A DNA stretch of 64,000 bases from contig CAWINH010000006.1 in NCBI GenBank assembly GCA_963837425.1, forward strand, positions 1 through 64,000, read 5' to 3'. This DNA comes from CAWINH01 sp963837425. Its GTDB lineage: Bacteria; Chloroflexota; Limnocylindria; QHBO01. The position numbers and the translations under genes were made by a program. Below are positions 17,400-27,222 of the stretch, in pieces; position 1 is the stretch's first letter, and each line of letters opens with the position of its first letter. A model generated the notes under the pieces. That model saw only the letters and a list, made by a program, of their open reading frames with translations, was not told the origin of the DNA and did not search any database.

Positions 17400-18182
17400 A
17401 TGAAACTGACAGTGCTCGGTCGCAGCCCCGCGCGACCGAATCCCGGAGAGGCATGCGCGGGCTATGTCGTCGAGGGTGGCGGCTCGCGCGTGCTGCTCGA
17501 CGTCGGGCCCGGCGTCGTCGCCCAGCTCCTGCGCCGCAACACCCCAGACGAGCTCGACGCGGTGGTCATCAGCCACATGCACACCGATCACTGCCTGGAC
17601 CTCGTCACCCTCCGCTACTCGTACCCGTGGATCGACGTCGCGAAGCACCGGCTACTGGTGATCGTTCCACCCGGCTCAACCGCCCAGCTGGCGGAGATGG
17701 CCCTCGGTGCCGGGTACCAGAACTTCTTCGACAAGAGCTTCATCTTCGTCGAGCACGACGGGAAGCGCCCGCTCGAGATCGGCAACCTGCGGATGGAGCC
17801 GGACGAGACACAGCACTACGTGAGGACCTGGGGCTTCCGGATCACCGCCACCGGACCGGACGAGGACCCGGCCCGCGTCCTCGCCTACTCCGCCGATGCC
17901 GGTCCGTGCGAGGCCCTCCCCCGCCTCGCCGACAGCGCGGACCTCTTCCTGTGCGAGGCCGCACTGCGTTCGCTGGCCGAAGACGACTCCGCGCCGCAGA
18001 GCCGTGGCCACCTGCTTCCCGCCGAGGCGGGGCGAGTTGCAACCGGGTCACGGTCGAAGCGGCTGCTCCTGACCCACATCCCGATTGCGGTCGACGACGG
18101 CGCCTGGGCGCTGGGCGAGGCTCGGGCGAACTTCTCCGGACCGGTCGAGATCGCCGAGCCCCTCAAGACGTACGACATCTAG
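17400..18182 (+). CDS. Metallo-beta-lactamase-fold hydrolase
   Basis: A 260-residue MBL-fold protein of the RNase Z/PqsE-like arrangement. The zinc motif is ISHMHTDHCLDL with H59, H61, D63 and H64; later ligands lie in DETQHYVRTWGF, LAYSADAG and LTHIP. Substrate unknown; phosphodiester or thioester hydrolysis is typical of this branch. Confidence 0.85.
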   Translation: MKLTVLGRSPARPNPGEACAGYVVEGGGSRVLLDVGPGVVAQLLRRNTPDELDAVVISHMHTDHCLDLVTLRYSYPWIDVAKHRLLVIVPPGSTAQLAEMALGAGYQNFFDKSFIFVEHDGKRPLEIGNLRMEPDETQHYVRTWGFRITATGPDEDPARVLAYSADAGPCEALPRLADSADLFLCEAALRSLAEDDSAPQSRGHLLPAEAGRVATGSRSKRLLLTHIPIAVDDGAWALGEARANFSGPVEIAEPLKTYDI

Positions 18183-18200
18183 CGCCGCACTCCCGACGGA

Positions 18201-18758
18201 TCAGCGCTCGCCCTCGAGCACCCTGGCGCGGGCGATGTACCGGTCCGCCGACCATGTGGCGAGCGCCCAAAGCGCGGAGAGCACGAGCGTCAGGCCCACG
18301 AGGACGGCTGCCGCAACCAGGCTGTCGCCGCTGAACGACGCCCCGAGCATGAGCGCGCCCAGCCCCCCGACCAGGATGATCGAGCCGATCATCGCGAACC
18401 CGATCTTCGCCGCGGTGAGTGCGAACCAGGGCAGCGAGTGGCCCTGCGCTCGACCGGTCAGCCACAGGATCGTGGGGCCCGCGGCCCCGAACAGCCCGAC
18501 ATAGAACCCGGTTGCGCCGAACAGGTCGCCGAGCCCGAGCCGATGACCGAGAAGCAGCTCGGCGAAGACCCAGACCGCGAGCAGCGCAGATGCGGCGCCG
18601 ATCCCCATCAGCCAGACCAGCAGCAGCGTGGCGGTCCCGGTCGAGAGGCGCTCTTCGAGTTCACCCTCCGCGCTCTCGACGAGCTGGGTGGGCCCGTCCG
18701 GCGCGAGGTGCTCCACCTCCTCCGGTCCCGGTCCGGGGCGCGGGTCGTCGTCCGACAT
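18201..18758 (-). CDS. Hypothetical membrane protein
   Basis: A 185-residue protein not recognised as a named family. The first 40 residues are acidic and proline-rich, followed by four hydrophobic helices (about 43-67, 76-98, 108-131, 137-160) and a basic C terminus. It lies 10 bases downstream of the PLP transsulfuration enzyme on the same strand and probably belongs to that operon. Confidence 0.7.
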   Translation of the reverse strand: MSDDDPRPGPGPEEVEHLAPDGPTQLVESAEGELEERLSTGTATLLLVWLMGIGAASALLAVWVFAELLLGHRLGLGDLFGATGFYVGLFGAAGPTILWLTGRAQGHSLPWFALTAAKIGFAMIGSIILVGGLGALMLGASFSGDSLVAAAVLVGLTLVLSALWALATWSADRYIARARVLEGER

Positions 18759-18768
18759 GGGCTCCAGC

Positions 18769-19920
18769 CTACGTCGAGGCCGATTCGACCGCCGCGAAGG
18801 CGGTCGCCAGGTCCGCCACGAGGTCCTCGGCCGATTCGATTCCCACCGAGAGGCGCACGAGCCCTTCGGGGACCGCGAGCGCGGATCCAGCGACCGACGC
18901 GTGGGTCATCGCCGCGGGCACCTCGATCAGCGACTCGACCGCACCCAGCGATTCGGCCAGCGTGAACAACCGCGTGGCGGCGGCGAACTGCCGGGCCGCC
19001 GAGCCATCGGCCAGCTCGAAGCTGATCATGGCGCCCCCGAGGCGCATCTGGCGATCGGCGAGGGCGTGCTGCGGGTGATCGGGCAGCCCCGGGTAGTGGA
19101 CGGCGCGCACCTGCGGCCGCTCGACGAGCCAGCCGGCGATGAGGCGGGCGCTCGTCGCCGCGCGCTCCATCCGCACCGCCAGGGTGCGCATCCCGCGCAG
19201 CACGAGCCAGCAGTCGAAGGGGCTGGGCACCGCGCCCGCCGCGTTCTGATGGAACCGCAGCCGTTCGGCGAGCTCGTCGCTGTTCGTCGCGATCAGGCCG
19301 CCGATGACGTCCGAATGACCGCCCAGGTACTTCGTCGCCGAGTGCAGCACGAGCTCGGCTCCCAGCTCGAGCGGGCGCTGGAGGAAGGGGGTCGCGAACG
19401 TCGAGTCGACGACGGTCAGCGCCCCGGTGGCGGCGGCCAGACGCGCGACGGCGCTGATGTCGATCACCTTGAGCAGCGGATTGGTGGGCGACTCGATCCA
19501 GACCATGCGGGCGCCGCGCACCGCCGCCGCAACCGCGTCGAGATCGGTCATGTCGACGCTGTCGGTCTCGACGCCGTATCGACGCCAGACCCGGTCGGCG
19601 AGACGCCACGTGCCGCCGTAGGCGTCATCGGTCAGGAGCAGCCGGTCGCCCGGCTCCAGCAGGTAGAGGAGATTCTGCGTGGCGGCCATGCCCGATGCGT
19701 ACGCCAGGCCGTGGGTCGCCCCCTCGAGGCTGGCGATGGCCTGCTCCAGCGCGCGTCGCGTCGGGTTGTCGGTGCGCCCGTACTCGAACCCGTCCCGAGT
19801 GGCGCCCACCCCGTCCTGCTTGAACGTGGTGCTCATCTGGATCGACGGCGACACGGCACCCGTGGCCGGGTCGGGATCCGCCCCAGCATGGACCGCCAGC
19901 GTCTCGAAGTGGTCGGTCAC
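18769..19920 (-). CDS. Cystathionine gamma-synthase/lyase family PLP enzyme
   Basis: A Cys/Met-metabolism PLP enzyme of 383 residues. The PLP lysine is K197 in LHSATKYLGGH; YGRTDNPTR, ASGMAA and ESPTNPLLKV are family blocks. Sequence alone does not separate cystathionine gamma-synthase from gamma-lyase. A cystathionine beta-synthase-type gene 2 kb away favours the lyase (reverse transsulfuration) reading. It starts with GTG 13 bases after mmsA, in one operon. Confidence 0.88.
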   Translation of the reverse strand: MTDHFETLAVHAGADPDPATGAVSPSIQMSTTFKQDGVGATRDGFEYGRTDNPTRRALEQAIASLEGATHGLAYASGMAATQNLLYLLEPGDRLLLTDDAYGGTWRLADRVWRRYGVETDSVDMTDLDAVAAAVRGARMVWIESPTNPLLKVIDISAVARLAAATGALTVVDSTFATPFLQRPLELGAELVLHSATKYLGGHSDVIGGLIATNSDELAERLRFHQNAAGAVPSPFDCWLVLRGMRTLAVRMERAATSARLIAGWLVERPQVRAVHYPGLPDHPQHALADRQMRLGGAMISFELADGSAARQFAAATRLFTLAESLGAVESLIEVPAAMTHASVAGSALAVPEGLVRLSVGIESAEDLVADLATAFAAVESAST

Positions 19921-19933
19921 CGGCTGAGGCTGG

Positions 19934-21472
<1,539 letters not shown>

Positions 21473-21536
21473 GCCCTCTCCTCGACGTTCCTCCGACCAA
21501 CGATACTCCGCGCTGGACCGGGCCGCGAACCGGGGG

Positions 21537-21542
21537 TATCGT
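21537..21542 (+). promoter_or_regulatory. -10 element of the small zinc-ribbon gene
   Basis: TATCGT lies 7 bases before the GTG at 21550; leaderless type. It defines an otherwise easily missed 60-codon gene. Confidence 0.45.
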
Positions 21543-21549
21543 CACCGCC

Positions 21550-21732
21550 GTGGAGAAGCTCCTGATCTGTGCCATCTGCGGCGCGGCGATCGAGGTCGGC
21601 CAGGCCTGGATGGAAGCGGACCGGGACGGCGCGGCAGTCCGCGCCCACGCCGGCTGCCTCTATCGCGAGGGGCGTCGGCGCGACGAGGAGCCGCGAGAGG
21701 CGTGGGAGCCCCAGGAGCACGCCCTCCGCTGA
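21550..21732 (+). CDS. Small zinc-ribbon protein
   Basis: A 60-residue protein starting with GTG. It has CAICG (residues 8-12) and a later HAGC (about 32-35), a C-x2-C...H-x2-C layout that suggests one zinc ion, and a charged C-terminal tail. Function unknown. It lies between the divergent mmsA start and the convergent PLP synthase stop (2 bases apart). The -10 element in front supports it as a real gene. Confidence 0.55.
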   Translation: MEKLLICAICGAAIEVGQAWMEADRDGAAVRAHAGCLYREGRRRDEEPREAWEPQEHALR

Positions 21733-21734
21733 CG

Positions 21735-22835
21735 TCAGCGCCCCGAGCCGACGCCAGCCGTATGCGGCCGGCGCACGATGACCTCCGGACGCGTGTCGCG
21801 CCAGTCGTAGTCCGCGACCTGCTCGCGCTCACCGAGCAGGCCGACCTCGCGCAGCCAGGTGTCGCTGTACAGCTTGCCGAGGTAGTTGCGTCCGCTGTCG
21901 GGGAGCAGGACCACGAAGAGCGCGTCCGGGTCATTCACCTCTCGCGCGACCTGGAGTGCAGCCCACAGTGCCGTCCCCGACGACATCCCCATCAGGATCC
22001 CCTCGGTGGCCGTCCCCTGGCGCGCAGTGAGCAGCGAGTCGCGGTCGCTGACCCGGACGATGAGGTCGCACGTCTCGCGGTCGTAGGTCTCCGGCCAGAA
22101 GTCCTCGCCGACCCCCTCGGTCAGGTATGCGCGCGGCGTGTCGCCGGAGAAGACGCTGCCCTCGGTGTCCGCCCCGACGACGGTGATCTCCGGATTCCGC
22201 TCGCGCAGCGCGCGCGCCGCGCCGCTGATCGTGCCGCCCGTCCCGATCCCGGCCACGAAGTGCGTGACGCCGCCGCCGGTCGCCTCCCAGATCTCGGGCC
22301 CGGTGGCGAGCTCGTGCGCCTCGGGATTGGCGGGATTCGAGTACTGGTCCGGCTTCCAGGCGCCGGGCGTCTCGCGCGCGATCCGGTCGCTGACCCGGTA
22401 GTAGGAGCGCTCATCTTCCGGGTCGACGTCCGTTGGACACAGGACCACCTCGGCGCCGTATGCGCGCAGCAGCGCCTGCTTCTCGGGCGACTGCTTATCG
22501 GCCATGACGAAGATGCAGCGGTAGCCCTTCACCGCCGCGGCCATCGCGAGCCCCACGCCGGTGTTCCCGCTCGTGGGCTCCACGATCACCCCGCCGGGCT
22601 TCAGCAGCCCGGCTCGCTCAGCCGCCTCGATCATGGGCATCGCGATCCGGTCCTTCACCGATCCACCGGGGTTCATGTGCTCGAGCTTGGCCACGACCCG
22701 TGGTGCGAGCCCCGCCGCCAGGCGGTCGAGTGCGACCAGCGGCGTCCCACCAATCGTCGCGGTCACGTCCGGCGCGATGCGCCGCGTCTCAGCCAGGGCT
22801 CGGCTCCGCGGCGGGGTCAACGTCGGCGTCGTCAT
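21735..22835 (-). CDS. Cystathionine beta-synthase-type PLP enzyme without CBS domains
   Basis: Fold-type II PLP enzyme of 366 residues. PLP lysine K61 lies in NPGGSVKDR, the asparagine loop in PTSGNTGVG, and the phosphate loop is GTGGT (198-202). YSNPANPEAHELATGPEIW and LLPDSGRNYLGKLYSD are closer to cystathionine beta-synthase than to O-acetylserine sulfhydrylase. The C terminus ends shortly after the core, so the paired CBS regulatory domains are absent. The ATG at 22835 overlaps the end of lgt by 47 bases. Confidence 0.82.
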   Translation of the reverse strand: MTTPTLTPPRSRALAETRRIAPDVTATIGGTPLVALDRLAAGLAPRVVAKLEHMNPGGSVKDRIAMPMIEAAERAGLLKPGGVIVEPTSGNTGVGLAMAAAVKGYRCIFVMADKQSPEKQALLRAYGAEVVLCPTDVDPEDERSYYRVSDRIARETPGAWKPDQYSNPANPEAHELATGPEIWEATGGGVTHFVAGIGTGGTISGAARALRERNPEITVVGADTEGSVFSGDTPRAYLTEGVGEDFWPETYDRETCDLIVRVSDRDSLLTARQGTATEGILMGMSSGTALWAALQVAREVNDPDALFVVLLPDSGRNYLGKLYSDTWLREVGLLGEREQVADYDWRDTRPEVIVRRPHTAGVGSGR

Positions 22836-23688
22836 CGGCCTCGTCTGCCTCGTCCGATTCGGCGTCATCGGACCTATGCATCCAGGCTCCCGGGGTGCCC
22901 CACCCACGCCGATGACGAAGGATGAAGAGGCCGCCGGCGAGCACGATCGCCGCGATGCCGAGCCAGATTGCGGTCGGGATCCCGAGGATGTGCCAGTTCT
23001 GGACGCGGAAGTTCTCGAGGGCCGAGCGCACTCCGCCGTACCAGACGAGGTAGAGGAGGAACACGTCGCCGTCGTAGAGGCGCGACGCGTAGCGCCGGGC
23101 GATCCACAGCAGGATCACCATGCCGAGAACGTTGAGCAGCGCCTCGTAGGCGAAGAGCGGGACGAATCGGGTGGTATCCACCGGGTAGAGGGTCAGGTTC
23201 GACCACTCGGGAACGCGGTGGGCGGCGTCGATCGGGATCCCCCACGGCAGCGTGGTCGGCGGGCCGTAGAGCTCCTGGTTCACGAAGTTCCCGAGGCGCC
23301 CGATCGCCTGGCCGAGCAGCAGGGCCGGCGCGAAGATGTCGAGCCAGCGGGCCGTGGACAGGCCGTTGCGCCGCGTGTACCACACGAGCGCCACAGCGCC
23401 GCCGGCGATCACGCCGGGGATGCCGAGCCCACCGATCCAGACCTGGGGGATCAGGTCGGGATGCTGCGAGTAGTAGCCCCACATGTGGATGACGTGGTAG
23501 AGGCGCGCCCCGATCACGGCCAGGACGATGATCGGCAGCAGCATCGACCAGCCGTGCTCCGGATCCTCGCCGCGGCGACGGGCCTCGCGGACTCCCACGA
23601 TGCCCGCCACCAGGACTGCGGTCGCGATGATGATGCCGTACCAGTGGATGTCGAGGGGCCCGAGGTGAAGGGCAATCGGATCGATCAC
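22789..23688 (-). CDS. lgt: Prolipoprotein diacylglyceryl transferase
   Basis: Transfers diacylglycerol to the lipobox cysteine of prolipoproteins in the inner membrane. The 299-residue protein has seven helices and the Lgt signature GRLGNFVNQELYG (about 131-143). The last 28 residues are strongly Asp/Glu-rich, an unusual cytosolic tail. Starts with GTG seven bases after TAGAAT. The downstream PLP enzyme overlaps by 47 bases. Confidence 0.92.
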   Translation of the reverse strand: MIDPIALHLGPLDIHWYGIIIATAVLVAGIVGVREARRRGEDPEHGWSMLLPIIVLAVIGARLYHVIHMWGYYSQHPDLIPQVWIGGLGIPGVIAGGAVALVWYTRRNGLSTARWLDIFAPALLLGQAIGRLGNFVNQELYGPPTTLPWGIPIDAAHRVPEWSNLTLYPVDTTRFVPLFAYEALLNVLGMVILLWIARRYASRLYDGDVFLLYLVWYGGVRSALENFRVQNWHILGIPTAIWLGIAAIVLAGGLFILRHRRGWGTPGAWMHRSDDAESDEADEADDDADVDPAAEPSPG

Positions 23689-23695
23689 GTCCGCG

Positions 23696-23701
23696 ATTCT
23701 A
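23696..23701 (-). promoter_or_regulatory. -10 element of lgt
   Basis: TAGAAT (read on the minus strand) lies 7 bases before the GTG start at 23688; leaderless type. Confidence 0.55.
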
Positions 23702-24961
23702 CCCCGGAGCGGTTGCGGCCCCCTCCCCGGTCGCCGGAGCGGGGAACTCGTCGAGCCGCCGCAGCTGCGGGAAGAGCACCGACCAGACCACGGTCACCAC
23801 CAGCGTCACGAAGCCACCCACCACCACCGCAGGCACTGTCGTCCACCATGCCGCGGTGACCCCCGACTCGAATTCACCGAGCTCGTTCGAGGCACCCACG
23901 AAGACGGCATTCACGGCGCTCACCCGGCCGCGAATGGCGTCCGGCGTCTGCAGCTGCACCAGCAGGTGCCGGATGTAGACACTGACCATGTCCGCCGCCC
24001 CCATCGCCGCCAGGGCGGCCAGCGAGAGGGCGAACGAGGTTGAGACGCCGAAGATCACGGTCCCGGCGCCGAAGACGGCGACGCCGCCGAACATCCAGCC
24101 CCCGACCCGGGTGCGGATCGGACGCCAGGCAACGAGGGCGGCTCCCAGTGCGGCCCCGACCGCGGGCGCGGCGCGGAGGAGCCCGAGGCCGGTGGGTCCC
24201 ACGTGCAGGATGTCGCTGGCGTAGGCCGGCAGCAGGGCGACCGCCCCTCCGAAGAGAACCGCGAACAGGTCCAGCGAGATCGCGCCCAGCACGTGGCGGT
24301 TGCGACGGACGAAGGTGATCCCCGAGAGCAGCGTGGCGAGGCTGATGGGCTCGCGGGGACTGGCACCCGCGCCACCCCATTGCAGCCCGGCGACAAGGAT
24401 GGCGGAGATCAGCAGGAGTGCCGCTACGCAGGCGTACACGACGCCGGTCCCGAGCAGGATCAGCAGCCCGGCGATCGCCGGGCCGCCGATCGTCGCCACC
24501 TGGAAGAGCGAGGTGTTCAACGCGACCGCGTTGCCGAACGCCTCGGCCGGTACCAGGTTGGGCAGCAGCGCCTGGCTGGTCGGCATCGTGAAGGCGCGGA
24601 CGACGCCGAAGAGCGCCATCACGCCGAAGATCGGCAGCACGCTCGGTGTCCCGCCCAGGGTGAGCGCCAAGAGGGCCAGCGCCGCCACCACCCCGAGGGC
24701 GTAGCAGCCGGTGATGATCCGGCGCCGATCGTAACGGTCGGCGACGTGCCCGGCGGGCAGCACCAGGACGACGAAGGGCAGGAACTGCGAAAGGCCGATG
24801 AGCCCGAGGTCGAACGGGTTGCCGGTCACCGCGTAGACCTGCCAGCCCACGGCCACCGTCTGCATCTGCACGCCGGTCGAGACGAGAAACCGTGCGAGCA
24901 GGTATCGACGGGCATCGGGGTAGGCGAGAGCCGGGAATCGTGACGCGATGGTCGGGCTCAT
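23699..24961 (-). CDS. MFS permease, EntS-like
   Basis: A 420-residue major facilitator with about twelve helices. DRYDRRRI in the loop between helices 2 and 3 is the MFS motif A equivalent. The pattern LLARFLVSTGVQMQTVAVGWQVY at the N terminus (written here in family terms) is typical of the MFS_3/enterobactin-exporter-like branch. TATTCT lies 10 bases before the ATG. Substrate unknown. The end of this gene covers the lgt promoter. Confidence 0.82.
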   Translation of the reverse strand: MSPTIASRFPALAYPDARRYLLARFLVSTGVQMQTVAVGWQVYAVTGNPFDLGLIGLSQFLPFVVLVLPAGHVADRYDRRRIITGCYALGVVAALALLALTLGGTPSVLPIFGVMALFGVVRAFTMPTSQALLPNLVPAEAFGNAVALNTSLFQVATIGGPAIAGLLILLGTGVVYACVAALLLISAILVAGLQWGGAGASPREPISLATLLSGITFVRRNRHVLGAISLDLFAVLFGGAVALLPAYASDILHVGPTGLGLLRAAPAVGAALGAALVAWRPIRTRVGGWMFGGVAVFGAGTVIFGVSTSFALSLAALAAMGAADMVSVYIRHLLVQLQTPDAIRGRVSAVNAVFVGASNELGEFESGVTAAWWTTVPAVVVGGFVTLVVTVVWSVLFPQLRRLDEFPAPATGEGAATAPG

Positions 24962-25041
24962 GGGCCGCCGCAGAATACCGCAGTGCGACCGCAGGTCCCG
25001 CGGCGGAGAATGCGGCCAACTTCAGGACGAGGGATCACGCC

Positions 25042-26415
25042 ATGACCGCCCAGGCCGCCGATGCCGACAACGATCGCGACCAGTTCGGTCGGCCGACCGC
25101 GCCACTCAGCAGCGGTCGGCTGTTGGCGGTCACGGCCTACTGGCTGGCGATCATCAGCCTGTGGGGCGCATTCACCTTCAGCGTGATCCCGCGCCTCGTC
25201 GAGTCCCCCGGCGTGCTGGGTCGCGCCGATCATCCGCTGGCTGGCCTTGCGATCGGGCTGATCACCACCTTCGGCGTCCTCATCGCCATCATCGTCCAGC
25301 CCACGCTGGGCGCCATCAGCGATCACACACGCACTCGCCTCGGCCGCCGCAAGCCGTACATCGTGGCCGGCACGATCATGGACCTCTGCTTTCTGACCTT
25401 CGCCGCCTGGTCGTTCTGGAACCAGAACTACTGGGCCTTCGTCGGGTCGGTGGTCCTGCTGCAGTTCAGCAGCAATTTCGCCCAGGGCCCGTACCAGGGC
25501 TACGTCCCCGATCTCGTTCCGAGCGGCCAGGTGGGCATCGCCTCGGGCCTTCTGGGAGCGGCGAACATCACCGGCCAGATGCTGGGTCCGGGCCTCGCCA
25601 TCCTCTTCATCGCGGTGCTGCCCGACGTGGTGGGGTTCCCGGAGGTCTCCCTCGGGATCTTCGCCGCCATCGGGGTGGTCGAGGTCATCACCATGCTGGT
25701 CACGGTCGTCTTCGTTCCGGACCGGCCGGGACCGCCCACCAGCCGCACGCTGCGGCAGCGTGCGCTGGGCGCCTGGGGCATGGACCTGCTTGAGCACCAC
25801 GACTACGTCTGGCTGCTCATCAGCCGGCTTCTGGTCCTGACCGCGCTCGTCTCGCTGCAGGCCTTCGCGGTGTTCTTCCTGGAGAATGCGCACGGGATGG
25901 ACCCCGACCAGGCGCAGGCCTCGCAGTTCCCGATCATCGTCATCGTGGCGGTCTCGGCCCTGTTGAGCGCGATCCCCGGCGGCTTCATCTCCTCGCGCAT
26001 CGGGCGCAAGCCGGTGCTCTACGTGGCGATCGCCCTTGGCGTGGTCGGCGCCATGCTGGTCGCGGTGGGTCCCTCGTACTGGGCCGTCCTTGTCGCGGCG
26101 GTGCCGATCGGCATCTGCTCCGGCGTCTTCCTGGGCGTCGACTGGGCGCTGATGACCGACATCATCCCCAAGGCCGAGTCGGGCCGGTACATGGGGATCA
26201 GCAACATCGCGGTGGCGAGCGCCGGGCCGATCGCATCCCTGGTCGGCGGCATCGTGGTGTTCGTCGGCAGCCTGGTGACGCTCGGTCCCGCCGCCGCCTA
26301 CCGTGCGATCTTCGTGGTGATGGCACTCGAGCTATGCCTTGGCGCATGGGCATTGCGCAGGGTGGCCGAGCCGGTGCGCGCCGGGCATCCCAGCACGGTC
26401 TCCGGCACCGCCTGA
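25042..26415 (+). CDS. MFS permease, GPH-like sugar transporter type
   Basis: A 457-residue twelve-helix permease. The loop SDHTRTRLGRRKPYI (about 94-108) resembles the glycoside-pentoside-hexuronide/SLC45 transporters rather than drug exporters, so sugar uptake is plausible. ATG at 25042 is preceded by a weak GAGGGA. It is divergent from the other MFS gene, and the acyltransferase follows in the same direction after 9 bases. Confidence 0.82.
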   Translation: MTAQAADADNDRDQFGRPTAPLSSGRLLAVTAYWLAIISLWGAFTFSVIPRLVESPGVLGRADHPLAGLAIGLITTFGVLIAIIVQPTLGAISDHTRTRLGRRKPYIVAGTIMDLCFLTFAAWSFWNQNYWAFVGSVVLLQFSSNFAQGPYQGYVPDLVPSGQVGIASGLLGAANITGQMLGPGLAILFIAVLPDVVGFPEVSLGIFAAIGVVEVITMLVTVVFVPDRPGPPTSRTLRQRALGAWGMDLLEHHDYVWLLISRLLVLTALVSLQAFAVFFLENAHGMDPDQAQASQFPIIVIVAVSALLSAIPGGFISSRIGRKPVLYVAIALGVVGAMLVAVGPSYWAVLVAAVPIGICSGVFLGVDWALMTDIIPKAESGRYMGISNIAVASAGPIASLVGGIVVFVGSLVTLGPAAAYRAIFVVMALELCLGAWALRRVAEPVRAGHPSTVSGTA

Positions 26416-26424
26416 GACGAAACC

Positions 26425-27180
26425 GTGCGATCTGTCGAGCGACGCACGCGGCGTACCGGCCCACGCGAGGGTGGCGTGAGAGTAACCACGCGCTATCGGG
26501 TCATGTGGCTGACGCTGCGGCTGCTGGTTCGTGCGCTCTTCCGCGTCCGCGTCACGGGACTCGAGCGTTGGCCGGATCCGCCGTTCTGCGTCGTCATCAA
26601 CCATCACAACGGGTGGGATCCGCTCATCGTGATTGGTGCGGTTCCGTTGGAACCGCGCATCACCTGGTTCGGCCCCCGGGAGGCGGACTTCTCCCGCGGA
26701 TTCAAGAACCGGGTGATGGGCTTCTTCGGCGGTGTGATCCCCTTCAATCCGGAGAAGACCACCCTGACCTCCGCGGTGCGGACCGTCCGCAGCGTGTTCG
26801 CAGCCAATGGAGCGCTCGGCATCTTCGCCGAGGGTCGTGGCTACTTCCGGGAGACGGCCCTGGAGCCGTTCGAGGACGGTGCGGTGGCATTCGCGGCGGG
26901 AGCCGGCGTCCCGATCGTGCCGTGCGTCGTCGTGGGGACCACGTACCTCTGGCTGGGCAAGCGGGTGCGGGTCAGCTTCGAGGACGCGATCGTCACCGCC
27001 GGCATTCGCGGCGCGACAGCCCGTGGCGAGCTCACCGATCGCGTCCGCGACGCAATGCGGACCATGCTGCCGGACCACGAGCCCGGGCCTCCAGGCGCCC
27101 GCCCGCTTCGGCGGTTCCTGACCGATCTTCTCAACGGGCCGGAGGATGCCGCCCGCCGCGTCGCGACCCTCGGCGAGTAG
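26425..27180 (+). CDS. PlsC-type 1-acylglycerol-3-phosphate acyltransferase
   Basis: A lysophosphatidate-type acyltransferase. The catalytic H-x4-D motif is NHHNGWDP (H60, D65) and the substrate-binding motif is FAEGRGYF (E136), a variant of FPEGTRS. An internal hydrophobic stretch near residues 26-45 would contact the membrane. GTG at 26425 gives 251 residues; a second GTG at 26476 preceded by GAGGGTGGC would shorten it by 17. Probably co-transcribed with the MFS gene. Confidence 0.82.
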   Translation: MRSVERRTRRTGPREGGVRVTTRYRVMWLTLRLLVRALFRVRVTGLERWPDPPFCVVINHHNGWDPLIVIGAVPLEPRITWFGPREADFSRGFKNRVMGFFGGVIPFNPEKTTLTSAVRTVRSVFAANGALGIFAEGRGYFRETALEPFEDGAVAFAAGAGVPIVPCVVVGTTYLWLGKRVRVSFEDAIVTAGIRGATARGELTDRVRDAMRTMLPDHEPGPPGARPLRRFLTDLLNGPEDAARRVATLGE

Positions 27181-27210
27181 GCACGCAGGGTCACCCGCGG
27201 GCATCGGCCC

Positions 27211-27216
27211 TATCAT
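27211..27216 (+). promoter_or_regulatory. -10 element of the M20 peptidase gene
   Basis: TATCAT lies exactly 6 bases before the ATG at 27223, with no Shine-Dalgarno sequence. Confidence 0.55.
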
Positions 27217-27222
27217 CGACCC

